A DNA stretch of 8,685 bases from DAOTUL01 sp034437435 (GCA_964417785.1 CAYQJO010000185.1:1-8685); one strand, 5' to 3'; positions 1-7,345 are shown, counted from the stretch's first letter. Made by a program: numbers and translations. Notes: a model not told the origin generated them from the sequence alone.

Positions 1-3000
1 TGGTTGGCCCAGATGGAGCAGCGCAAACCCAGCATCGTACAGGCTGTCCCCCCCGCCGTTGATCTCGTAAATGGCCCGCCGCTCCGCCAGCGCCCGTTCA
101 TGCCAGTCCAGCGCTGCCGCGTAGTCACCCCGTCCGAACGCCACCCGCCCCAGGTTGTTATAGGCATAGCCGACACCGCGCCGGTCATCGTCGCGCAGTC
201 GGGCGGTCAATGCCTGTTGGTGGTAATCATGCGCCGTATCGTAATCCCCCTGGTACATGGCGACATTGCCCAGGTTGTTGTAAATGGCCCCCTGCCCGCG
301 CATGGCACCGACACGTTGCAGCGCTTGCAGGCTTTCCTCGTAGTAAAACTGTGCCGCCGGGTAATCGCCCTGGCTGGATGCGACATTGCCCAGGTTGTTC
401 AGGCAGTTGATCACACCGATGCGGTTGCCGATCTCACGGTGGATGGTCAGGCTGCGCTCGATGTAGGTCCGGGTGCGGTCATAATCGCCCAGTTTCTCAT
501 ATACACGTCCCATGCTGGCGAAGGTCTTGGCAATGCCCAGACGATTGCCGATGTCGCGCTGGATCGCCAGCGCTTCCTCATAGTAATCCAGTGACGAGCG
601 CGACTCCCCCATCAGATGCAGAATCTCGCCCTGCATCAACAAGGTCCCGGCATAGCCATCCCGATCTTCCGTCCCGCGCCGCAGATCAAGCGCCTCAGCC
701 AGATACCGTCGCGCTCCGGACAGATTGGCGTGAATCCGCGCCACCAGCGCCAGCCCATCCAGCGCACAGGCGATACACTCCGGATGACCGATGGATCGTG
801 CCAGCGTCAGTGCTTCCTCAAAATAGACTCGGGCGTCCGAGGGGCTATCGACATAGTAAACAGTCAGGCCGATGCTGTACAGCGCCCGTACCGTGTTCTC
901 CGTATCATCCAGACGACGCGCCAGGGCCAGCGCCTCATCGAGATAGGCCCGCGCTTCTTCATACTGCGTCAGCACGCGGCAGGCGTCACCCAGGCGGCGC
1001 AGCACCGCCAGCCGATCCCTGTCCGCCGTCAGTGCTGCCAGCGCCCGTCGCAGGAAGCCGGCGGCCCGCTGGAACGAACTGACCTTCATCAGGCGTTCAC
1101 CGGCGATGTGGGCATAATAGCCTTCTTTTGACCGCACCCCGGCAGCCTGCCAGTGCTGCGCCAGCATGATAGCACGGGTCGGATCATCAGGATAAACCCG
1201 TTCCATCGCCTCGGCCACCTGCCCATGCAAATCGCGCTGGTCGGCATCCGATAGCTGCTCCACGACGCCCTCACGCAGTTTGTCGTGGGCGAAGCGCCAG
1301 CGGTCATTTTGCTGCTCGATCACCGCCAGATTGGCACACAGAGTCAGCCAGTCGCGCAACTCGTCATCGCCAGCGAACTGTCGCATGATGTTCAGGTCGA
1401 TCTGGCGACCGGCCACCGCTGCAATCCGCAGCAGGCGGCGGGCCGCTTCGGGTACGCGATCCAGGCGGCGGCGGACAATCTCGCGCATCCCACCGGCGAA
1501 GACCTGCGGCGGCAGCGTCATGCTGCCGATCTGACTCAGGCTGCCGGCATCCTCCGCCAATGTGCGCACCACTTCCACCAGGAAGAACACGTTGCCTTCT
1601 GTCTCGCGCTGTAACAGGTCCAGCACCTCGGCCCGCTGACCGGCCTCGCCCAGCATGGCGGTACTCAATTCGGCAATCGCATCCGGCGGCAGCCGGTCCA
1701 GCTTCATATGCTGAGCGCCGTTAATACCCAGATCAGAGCGCTCGTCATCGCGGTAAGTCCCCACGATCAGCAGCCGCAAATCGCTGACAATGGATGCCAA
1801 CTGCTTGAGCGGTTCCAGACTCAAGTGCGTCCACTGCAAGTCTTCAAGAATGAGCAGGACCGTGCGCTCCGATGTCATCCGCCGCAGTAACTCGACAATG
1901 GTAATGAGTAAACGCTGGCGTTGTTCGTCGCTGCTCAAAACGGGAAGATCGGGAACCGGTCCATCCAGCACCGTGTCGATGTCGGGTACAATCTCCTTGA
2001 GAACAGCCGCTTCGACCGGATCGATTTCCGTGTTCAATGCCACCTGGAACAGCGCTTCGCCCCATAGCTGGAAGGGTTTACCGCCGGTCACCACACCCTG
2101 ACCGCGCAGCACCAGCACACCATCCACCAGCGACCGGATGCGCAGTTCATCCACCAGGCGCGATTTGCCCACACCACTTTCACCACCGATCAGCCACAGA
2201 CTGCCCTGCCCGGTGTGTGAGGCGCTCATGGCGTCGGTCAACTGGCTGAGTTCATCGCTTCGTCCGACGAAACGGGCCGACTCCAGGAAACTCTCGCGGA
2301 TCGCCACACTCTCAACCGGGACAGGCAAATCAAAGGCGCGGCACAGGTCTTCCATGACCGCGCTGGCGCTGGCATAGCGCAGTGAGGGCTGCTTCACCAG
2401 CAACCATTTCAGAATATCGCGAGCAGGCTGTGCCACCAATGGCGTCAGGTCCGGTTCGCGGTACATGACGTCTTCGATCAACTGGTTGGCCGTCTCAGCC
2501 TGGAATGGATGCCGACCAATAAGCATCTCATAGGCCATAACCCCGAACGCATACAGGTCGGATGCGGGCAAAGCAGCGCTGCCCTGAAGAACTTCCGGTG
2601 CCATGTAAGCCAATGTGCCGCTGGGGTCGCCGCGCTGACCGGCCTCCAACGCAAGACCGAAGTCCAACACCTTGACCAGTCCATTGGTGACCAGCACATT
2701 GCCCGGTTTGAGGTCGCGGTGGACAATCCCGCGACGGTGGATATAAGCAAGGGCCTGAAGAAACTGCAACAGCAGTTCAACGACATCGAGAGTCGCTGCC
2801 GTGAGCGGCACCGGCGACTCAAGATAGTCCATCGTGTAGTAGGGTGTCCCATCGGGTTCAAAACCGTAATCCAGCACACTGATGATATGCGGGTGGTGGA
2901 GCGATGCCAGCAGGCGGAATTCCTGCGTCAGCGCCACCCGTGCGTTGAGCGGCATGTTGTCGGCTGGCTGGACTCGCTTGAGGGCGACATCACGTCCGGC

Positions 3001-3084
3001 GACGCGATCCAGCGCCCGGTAAACAGTACCCATTCCCCCCATTCCAAGCGATTCGTGGAGTTGATAGCGGTTGCCTGTAAGCAC
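1..3084 (-). CDS. Ser/Thr protein kinase - STAND/AAA_16 ATPase - TPR regulator (PknK-like), 3' end beyond window
   Basis: The minus-strand frame is open from a GTG at 3084 to the window edge: 1028 residues with no stop, so the C-terminus is missing. The GTG follows GGAAGG at a 7-nt spacing and no in-frame ATG lies just upstream. The kinase domain (about residues 7-255) is complete: Gly-rich loop GMGGMG at 14-19, ATP lysine K36, alpha-C E55, HRDLKPGN at 122-129 with catalytic D124, DFG at 141-143, APE at 162-164. The activation segment is short (about 20 residues). Residues 270-650 form a STAND/AAA_16 ATPase: FVGR at 272-275, Walker A GESGVGKS at 301-308, Walker B LLILED ending at D415, then a helical region with an AQHWQAAG-type motif. 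From about 655 onward are TPRs. Such fusions act as cytoplasmic signalling switches. The kinase should phosphorylate proteins, while the ATPase and TPRs sense a ligand or partner. Substrate and ligand are unknown. The missing end could hold more TPRs or an output domain. Confidence 0.93.
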   Translation of the reverse strand, partial: MLTGNRYQLHESLGMGGMGTVYRALDRVAGRDVALKRVQPADNMPLNARVALTQEFRLLASLHHPHIISVLDYGFEPDGTPYYTMDYLESPVPLTAATLDVVELLLQFLQALAYIHRRGIVHRDLKPGNVLVTNGLVKVLDFGLALEAGQRGDPSGTLAYMAPEVLQGSAALPASDLYAFGVMAYEMLIGRHPFQAETANQLIEDVMYREPDLTPLVAQPARDILKWLLVKQPSLRYASASAVMEDLCRAFDLPVPVESVAIRESFLESARFVGRSDELSQLTDAMSASHTGQGSLWLIGGESGVGKSRLVDELRIRSLVDGVLVLRGQGVVTGGKPFQLWGEALFQVALNTEIDPVEAAVLKEIVPDIDTVLDGPVPDLPVLSSDEQRQRLLITIVELLRRMTSERTVLLILEDLQWTHLSLEPLKQLASIVSDLRLLIVGTYRDDERSDLGINGAQHMKLDRLPPDAIAELSTAMLGEAGQRAEVLDLLQRETEGNVFFLVEVVRTLAEDAGSLSQIGSMTLPPQVFAGGMREIVRRRLDRVPEAARRLLRIAAVAGRQIDLNIMRQFAGDDELRDWLTLCANLAVIEQQNDRWRFAHDKLREGVVEQLSDADQRDLHGQVAEAMERVYPDDPTRAIMLAQHWQAAGVRSKEGYYAHIAGERLMKVSSFQRAAGFLRRALAALTADRDRLAVLRRLGDACRVLTQYEEARAYLDEALALARRLDDTENTVRALYSIGLTVYYVDSPSDARVYFEEALTLARSIGHPECIACALDGLALVARIHANLSGARRYLAEALDLRRGTEDRDGYAGTLLMQGEILHLMGESRSSLDYYEEALAIQRDIGNRLGIAKTFASMGRVYEKLGDYDRTRTYIERSLTIHREIGNRIGVINCLNNLGNVASSQGDYPAAQFYYEESLQALQRVGAMRGQGAIYNNLGNVAMYQGDYDTAHDYHQQALTARLRDDDRRGVGYAYNNLGRVAFGRGDYAAALDWHERALAERRAIYEINGGGDSLYDAGFALLHLGQP
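121..600 (-). repeat. 120-nt tandem periodicity encoding TPR units
   Basis: Inside the kinase-ATPase-TPR gene the sequence repeats every 120 nt, which is 40 residues. The plus-strand string caggttgtt (coding for NNL on the minus strand) recurs at 151, 271 and 391. The 19-nt string at 261-279 is identical to that at 381-399. A more diverged copy occupies roughly 481-600. Each unit encodes an NNLG start, a GDY turn and a Tyr/Ala-rich second helix, the form typical of 40-residue TPR_12-type repeats. The units are close enough at DNA level to suggest fairly recent tandem duplication or gene conversion. Confidence 0.85.
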
Positions 3085-3109
3085 AATGTTTCCTTCCGAA
3101 TAGCTGAAT

Positions 3110-3138
3110 ATTGTGGACCGAAGTGGCGTGCAGCGCAA
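3110..3138 (-). promoter_or_regulatory. Candidate sigma70-type promoter for the kinase gene
   Basis: Read on the minus strand, TTGCGC (3138-3133) and CACAAT (3115-3110) are separated by exactly 17 nt. They match the vegetative consensus at 3/6 and 4/6 positions. The site lies about 25 nt upstream of the GTG start at 3084 and its Shine-Dalgarno sequence. This is a consensus-matching guess in a 107-bp divergent spacer, with no further support. Confidence 0.3.
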
Positions 3139-3149
3139 GCGATCTGCGT

Positions 3150-3155
3150 TACAAT
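3150..3155 (+). promoter_or_regulatory. Candidate -10 element for the PL22-like lyase gene
   Basis: TACAAT differs from TATAAT at one position and lies 37 nt before the ATG at 3192, which would give a 5' leader of about 30 nt. No convincing -35 hexamer occurs at 16-18 nt spacing. The assignment therefore depends on the -10 alone and on position in the divergent spacer. Confidence 0.35.
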
Positions 3156-3191
3156 GGGGAGAAGCTCTTTTTACGTAAAGGATATTATGCT

Positions 3192-4382
3192 ATGAGTAAA
3201 GGTCGCATCTTTGACGATCCACAGTTTCGCTATCAGGATGCCTACAGCGGGCGTGAAATCGTCCAATTGACCGATTACCTGGGCCATTCCAACCATCTGT
3301 ATTTCACTGATCCCGGCTTCTTCAATAACAACCGCTCGATGGTGTTCATAGCGGACCGGGAGAACCAGAGCAATCTGTTCCGCTATGATTTTGACAGCGG
3401 CACCATCACCCAGATGACGGATTTGCAGGGACCGGGACGACCGGGCGGCTGCCTGAGTACCGCCAACAACTGCCATTACTTCTGGTGGGTGGACAAAATC
3501 CACGAACTGAACCTGGAGACGCTGGACGAGCGGATCATCTACGAACTCCCCGAAGCAATGGGGGTGGCAGGACGGGTTAATCCAACGGCAGACGGCAAGT
3601 ATGTGCTGACCAAGATTCAGGAGCCGGTGCCAGAGGAGAAAGCGGCGGTCTCGTTCGCCTATTCCCGCTTCCACGAGATGTTCCACCGCAAGCCGTTCTC
3701 GCAGATCGTGCGGATCGAGATCGAGACCGGCAAGACGGATGTGCTGCATGAGGACCACCGGTTCATCACGCATATCAATACCTCGCCCACCAACCCAACA
3801 CTGATGACTTTCTGCCATGAAGGTCCCTGGCGCTGGGTCGATCAACGTATCTGGGGCATGAACATCGAGACGGGTGAGGTGTGGAAAATCCGCGACCAGT
3901 CGGATGGGGAGTTTGCCATCGGGCATGAATACTGGTTTGCCGACGGTGAACACATCGGCTATCACGGGCGGCCTCGCTCCGGTGAAGGCGATCATGTTTA
4001 CGGGCGCATCAAATGGGATAACAGCGACCATGTTGAAGAACGCTTTCCGTTTCATTCGACGCATTTCCACAGCCTGGACGAGAGCATGATCGTGGGCGAC
4101 GGCACGCCGGGGGCGGTGTTCAGTCATCAGGGCGTGGCGCAGCCGTTCATCCAGTTGTTCAAGTGGGATGGCGAAGCCTATGTCGGACCGCGTATTCTGG
4201 CGTATCATCGCAGCACCTTCAATGACCAGCACGCGCACCCGCATCCCCGCTTTACGCCGGACGGCAAGCACATTCTGTACTCATCGGATTTGACCGGTTA
4301 CGCCAATATGTACATGGTCGAGATTGGCGATTTCGAGGATTTGCCACTGCTGACCGAGGATGTCCAGCCGCAGCATACGTAG
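3192..4382 (+). CDS. Oligogalacturonate lyase-like beta-propeller protein (PL22 family)
   Basis: This gene encodes 396 residues, close to the roughly 388 of characterised Ogl enzymes. The ATG at 3192 is chosen because AAAGGA (3177-3182) lies 9 nt upstream; an earlier in-frame TTG at 3111 would add unrelated N-terminal sequence. Characterised PL22 enzymes act in the cytoplasm. They cleave unsaturated digalacturonate and short oligogalacturonides by Mn-dependent beta-elimination to 5-keto-4-deoxyuronate, late in pectin breakdown. Visible signatures are HEGPW at 209-213, H245 in GHEYW (candidate catalytic base), H288/H291/H293, and Q346-x2-H349-x-H351. The last has the same spacing as the metal-binding Gln and two His of Yersinia PL22. 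Blade-like strands recur, for example TPDGKHILYSSD at 355-366. There is no signal peptide. No other pectin gene is nearby, so the true substrate may differ; many PL22-like proteins remain untested. Confidence 0.82.
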   Translation: MSKGRIFDDPQFRYQDAYSGREIVQLTDYLGHSNHLYFTDPGFFNNNRSMVFIADRENQSNLFRYDFDSGTITQMTDLQGPGRPGGCLSTANNCHYFWWVDKIHELNLETLDERIIYELPEAMGVAGRVNPTADGKYVLTKIQEPVPEEKAAVSFAYSRFHEMFHRKPFSQIVRIEIETGKTDVLHEDHRFITHINTSPTNPTLMTFCHEGPWRWVDQRIWGMNIETGEVWKIRDQSDGEFAIGHEYWFADGEHIGYHGRPRSGEGDHVYGRIKWDNSDHVEERFPFHSTHFHSLDESMIVGDGTPGAVFSHQGVAQPFIQLFKWDGEAYVGPRILAYHRSTFNDQHAHPHPRFTPDGKHILYSSDLTGYANMYMVEIGDFEDLPLLTEDVQPQHT

Positions 4383-4401
4383 CCGCTGGCGGGTTTTTGA
4401 A
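4383..4401 (+). terminator. Possible weak hairpin plus T-run after the lyase gene
   Basis: Directly after the lyase stop codon, CCGC-TG-GCGG is followed by GTTTTT. The stem is only 3-4 bp with a tiny loop, too small for a confident intrinsic terminator. It could give partial termination between the lyase and the MBOAT gene, or mean nothing. Confidence 0.2.
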
Positions 4402-4418
4402 AACGAGTCGGAATCTCG

Positions 4419-5852
4419 ATGACCTTTGACCTGACTACCATAGCCGTATTCGTCGTCGCGGCAGCGATCTATGCAGCCCTGCTGCCCAGGTCGCTGCGCG
4501 GATGGGCGCTGCTGGTCGGCAGCGGGATCGCTATCTACTGGCTGCAACCACGTTTGCCTATCCGCTTCTCCGATTTCATGCTGCCGACGCTCACCCTGGC
4601 GCTGACGGTGGCGTCGTGGTGGTTCACCCGCGCCCCGGACCAGAAAACCAGCCAGGAGGATCGCATCGCTTTGGGCGTGATCGTGGCGCTGGTGTTGGGT
4701 ATGGCCGGGATGCGCTTCATCCAGGCGGATTTCCGGCTGACACCCTCACGGCCACCCGATCCACTCCAGGTGGCACTGGTTCTGGCTGCCTTCGCCGCGC
4801 TGGTCTTTCCCCTGCCCCGCCTCGCCGGACGGGAGCGGACCCTGACCGGTCTGCTGCTGGCGATCATCGCATTTTTTGTCGTGACAAAAGCCGAACCGCT
4901 GGCGGAAGCGGTGGCCGGGTTCTTTCGCGGGCGTGCCGGTCAGGATACCTCGCTGGCAAGCATGAACGATCTGGGCTGGCTCGGATTCTCGTATGTGGCG
5001 TTTCGTCTGATCCACACGGTGCGCGACCGGCAGACGGGCCGGCTCCCGGCGCTGACTTTGCGCGAATATGTGACCTATGTGGTGTTCTTCCCGGCTTTTA
5101 TCGCCGGCCCCATCGACCGTGCTGAACGCTTCGTCAAGGATTTTCGCGCCCTGCCCGATAAACTCGGCCTGGACGCTGAACGCTTCAGCGAAGGCACAAA
5201 ACGCATCGCCGTCGGGGTCTTCAAGAAGTTCGTCATCGCGGATACGCTGGCGCTCGGATTGGCGCTCAACGCCAGCAACGCCGATCAGGCGGTTTCGGCA
5301 CCGGCGTTGTGGTTCCTGCTCTACGGCTACGCGCTGCGCCTGTTCTTCGACTTCAGCGGTTACAGCGACATCGCCATCGGCATCGGTATCCTGTTCGGCA
5401 TCACCCTGCCGGAGAACTTCAAGCAGCCCTATCTCAAAACCAACATCGCTGCATTCTGGCAAAGCTGGCACGCCACGCTGAGCAACTGGGCGCGGTTTTA
5501 TGTCTTCACGCCGCTGTCGCGTGTTCTGCTGCGGCGCAAAACCGCCCCCCGGCGGGTGGTACTCTCGACGCAGCTAGCCACCATGATCGTCATCGGACTA
5601 TGGCACGGCATTACTGTAAATTTTCTGGTCTGGGGAGTGTGGCACGGGGTCGGGTTGTTCATCCACAAGCAGCACGCCGACCGCACACGGGCCTGGTATC
5701 GGGGACTATCACCGGCTCGAAAGCGCTGGTCGGACCTGTTTGGCTGGTTTGTGACATTTCATTTCGTGGTGCTGGGCTGGGTGTGGTTCGCCCTGCCCGA
5801 TTTTGAGCAGTCTGTGCGCGTGTTCGGTCGATTATTCGGGGTAGCGTGGTGA
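4419..5852 (+). CDS. MBOAT-family membrane O-acyltransferase (AlgI/PatA/DltB-like)
   Basis: This gene encodes a 477-residue integral membrane protein with roughly ten to twelve hydrophobic segments, starting at residues 6-24. MBOAT proteins of this type take an acyl group, usually acetyl, from a cytoplasmic donor and pass it across the membrane for O-acylation of a glycan. Family marks are GPIDR at 230-234, DFSGYSDIAIG at 311-321, PENFKQPYLKTNIAAFWQSW at 331-350 followed by H351, and GLWHG with H396, the likely active-site histidine. A second WHG (H409) follows. Length fits AlgI/PatA (about 460-520). The ATG at 4419 has only a weak GGAA at 4410-4413. It lies 36 bp after the lyase stop and overlaps the next gene by one base, so it is almost certainly co-transcribed with the SGNH gene. 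The acceptor glycan cannot be told from sequence. Confidence 0.92.
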   Translation: MTFDLTTIAVFVVAAAIYAALLPRSLRGWALLVGSGIAIYWLQPRLPIRFSDFMLPTLTLALTVASWWFTRAPDQKTSQEDRIALGVIVALVLGMAGMRFIQADFRLTPSRPPDPLQVALVLAAFAALVFPLPRLAGRERTLTGLLLAIIAFFVVTKAEPLAEAVAGFFRGRAGQDTSLASMNDLGWLGFSYVAFRLIHTVRDRQTGRLPALTLREYVTYVVFFPAFIAGPIDRAERFVKDFRALPDKLGLDAERFSEGTKRIAVGVFKKFVIADTLALGLALNASNADQAVSAPALWFLLYGYALRLFFDFSGYSDIAIGIGILFGITLPENFKQPYLKTNIAAFWQSWHATLSNWARFYVFTPLSRVLLRRKTAPRRVVLSTQLATMIVIGLWHGITVNFLVWGVWHGVGLFIHKQHADRTRAWYRGLSPARKRWSDLFGWFVTFHFVVLGWVWFALPDFEQSVRVFGRLFGVAW

Positions 5853-6958
5853 TGAACTGGTGGTCGTTTTTGCGGATTGCGCTCAAAGCGGCGGTCTTGC
5901 TCGCGGGCATCAATCTGGTCTTCGCGCTAACCACGCCGGTCGAAACGCGGCTGACGGTCTACAACGGGCTGGTGCCGGGGCGCGAGCGGCTGCCCTACGG
6001 CGAGAACCCGGCGGAATCGTATAACCTGAGCCTGTTCAATCTCCCGGCAATGGTCGCCAGCCATAAAATCAGCCAGCCGAAAGCCGATGATGAATTTCGG
6101 GTGATCTTGCTCGGTGACTCGGCCACCTGGGGCTGGTTCCTGGGCAACGACGATACACTGGCGGGACAACTCAATGCTGGCGCGTATACGACCGACGATG
6201 GGCGGACGATTCGGGTGTATAACCTGGGCTATCCGATCATGTCGCTGACGAAAGACCTGCTCATCCTGCAAGAAGCCATGCGCCACGATCCCGATTTGAT
6301 CGTGTGGCCGGTGACGTTATCCTCATTTCCGCGAGAAAAACAACTATTCCCGCCATTGGTGCAGGAGAACGCCGACCGTGTGCGCGAGTTGATCGCGGAA
6401 TACGATCTGGCGCTGGACGCGGACGATCCGCGTTTCGTGGAGCGCGACTTCTGGGAAGAAACGCTGGTGGGTCGGCGGCGGGCGCTGGCAAACTGGGTCC
6501 GCTTGCAGGTGTATGGCTTCGCCTGGGCGGCTACCGGGATCGATCAGGCCATCCCGGATGATATTCCGCTGCGGCGCAGTGATTTCGAGGACGATTTAAG
6601 CTGGGAGAATTACCCGGAGCCGGTGGACCTGACCCGTGACGATCTGGCATTTGACGTGCTGACGGCGGGCATGGCGATGGCTGGCGAGGTGCCGGTGGTA
6701 CTGGTCAACGAGCCGATGTTTATCAGTGACGGCGAGAACAGCGATTTGCGCTACAACAGCTTCTATCCGCGTTGGGCCTACGATCAATACCGTGAAATCC
6801 TGGCGCAAATCACGGAGGAAAACGGCTGGCGCTATGTGGACGCCTGGGATTTGCTGCCACCGGATGCGTTCACCGATACGCCGGTGCATACGACCCCGGC
6901 AGGTGCGGCGGAGTACGCGGCGTGGTTGGCGGAGATTACAGACTTCGATAGGTCATGA
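5852..6958 (+). CDS. Membrane-anchored SGNH/GDSL-hydrolase-like protein, partner of the MBOAT acyltransferase
   Basis: This gene encodes 368 residues from the ATG at 5852, which shares its A with the MBOAT stop (TGATG), a layout that favours translational coupling. A GTG at 5846 is an alternative start adding two residues. The N-terminal hydrophobic segment (about 8-28), flanked by Arg and Lys, is an uncleaved anchor or signal peptide, placing the domain outside the membrane. Block I is LLGDSATWG at 86-94 with candidate nucleophile S90. Block II is NLGYP at 124-128. The C-terminal block is DTPVHTTPAG with D342 and H346. That Asp-His spacing is one residue longer than the classical DxxH, and the usual GxND block is replaced by PVTLSSF at 153-159. 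The family includes AlgJ/AlgX- and PatB-like acetyltransferases and esterases. By context it transfers the acetyl group supplied by the MBOAT protein to a glycan, or removes it. Confidence 0.82.
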   Translation: MNWWSFLRIALKAAVLLAGINLVFALTTPVETRLTVYNGLVPGRERLPYGENPAESYNLSLFNLPAMVASHKISQPKADDEFRVILLGDSATWGWFLGNDDTLAGQLNAGAYTTDDGRTIRVYNLGYPIMSLTKDLLILQEAMRHDPDLIVWPVTLSSFPREKQLFPPLVQENADRVRELIAEYDLALDADDPRFVERDFWEETLVGRRRALANWVRLQVYGFAWAATGIDQAIPDDIPLRRSDFEDDLSWENYPEPVDLTRDDLAFDVLTAGMAMAGEVPVVLVNEPMFISDGENSDLRYNSFYPRWAYDQYREILAQITEENGWRYVDAWDLLPPDAFTDTPVHTTPAGAAEYAAWLAEITDFDRS

Positions 6959-7210
6959 ACTGGCTCGACGCCAGCGGACGAAAAGGTAGAGCATCCAGAT
7001 AGCGGATAGTCCTGCTGGCACAAACAACCAGAGCGTATTCAGGAACAGAGCGGCGGCAGCAAATGCCAGTGTCAGTGCCAGGGCAACCATGAACCAGAGA
7101 GCGGTCTTGTCGGGTGTATCGAGGGCGCGAATCTGGCGGTAGTACTCGGAGTCGGCGGGTTGGGGTATGGGCTGCGATGTTGCTGGTTTGTCGATGTTGC
7201 GTTCAGCCAT
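6953..7210 (-). CDS. Small two-helix membrane protein, function unknown
   Basis: This gene encodes 85 residues from the ATG at 7210, which has AAGG about 10 nt upstream. An in-frame ATG at 7231 would add MHEGSRR but lacks a clear ribosome site. The first 36 residues are polar and proline-rich (MAERNIDKPATSQP...). Two hydrophobic helices follow, at about 37-57 and 59-79, and the tail is RWRRASS. The positive tail suggests both ends face the cytoplasm. I recognise no family. It is convergent with the SGNH gene, and their 3' ends overlap by 6 nt (6953-6958). The hydrophobic pattern argues for a real gene, but short length and lack of homology evidence limit confidence. Confidence 0.65.
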   Translation of the reverse strand: MAERNIDKPATSQPIPQPADSEYYRQIRALDTPDKTALWFMVALALTLAFAAAALFLNTLWLFVPAGLSAIWMLYLFVRWRRASS

Positions 7211-7275
7211 TCGGCGGCTACCTTCATGCATACGGGCTGCTTCAAGGTGTTTCCAAGAAAATAGCTATTCTCACG

Positions 7276-7345
7276 GCGGACGCGAAAAATCGCGTCCCTA
7301 CGAAAACCCATGTTTGTGGGTAGGGACGGCATTATTGCCGTCCGC
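7276..7345. repeat. 70-bp double-hairpin palindromic element (REP/MITE-like)
   Basis: Two 26-bp arms (7276-7301 and 7320-7345) are imperfect inverted copies of each other around an 18-bp centre. Each arm also folds on itself: GGACGCGA-AAAA-TCGCGTCC (7278-7297) and GGACGGCA-TTAT-TGCCGTCC (7324-7343). The arms share a 9-bp complement, CGTCCCTAC (7293-7301) with GTAGGGACG (7320-7328), and GCGGAC/GTCCGC at the outer ends. No transposase gene is linked. The form fits a small dispersed, mobilisable repeat of the REP/BIME or MITE type, but genome copy number cannot be judged here. Confidence 0.75.

Noticed and set aside
4..1131. Plus-strand open frames across the TPR region (4-594 and 616-1131)
   Set aside because: Their apparent repetitiveness is the mirror of the TPR periodicity encoded on the minus strand.
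1..3084. Interpretation of the kinase-STAND-TPR protein as an antiphage STAND defence gene
   Set aside because: No effector domain (nuclease, TIR, protease) is visible, the neighbours are not defence genes, and the kinase fusion fits signalling proteins of the PknK type better. The missing C-terminus leaves a small doubt.
2509..3195. Plus-strand open frame of 228 codons across the kinase region
   Set aside because: It lies opposite the intact kinase domain, with HRDLKPGN, DFG and APE on the minus strand, and its translation resembles no protein family.
3171..4271. Long minus-strand open frame (366 codons) opposite the PL22-like gene
   Set aside because: It is antisense to a gene with clear PL22 motifs, its translation lacks recognisable motifs, and it has no ribosome site. 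It reflects codon bias in GC-rich DNA.
4746..5471. Minus-strand open frame of 241 codons within the MBOAT gene
   Set aside because: Its translation is rich in Gln, Glu and Arg without domains, and it is antisense to conserved MBOAT motifs.
7276..7345. CRISPR repeat or riboswitch reading of the palindromic element
   Set aside because: There are only two arms, in inverted orientation with no repeat-spacer pattern, so it is not a CRISPR. No known riboswitch consensus was recognised, and the element is more than 160 nt from the next start codon.
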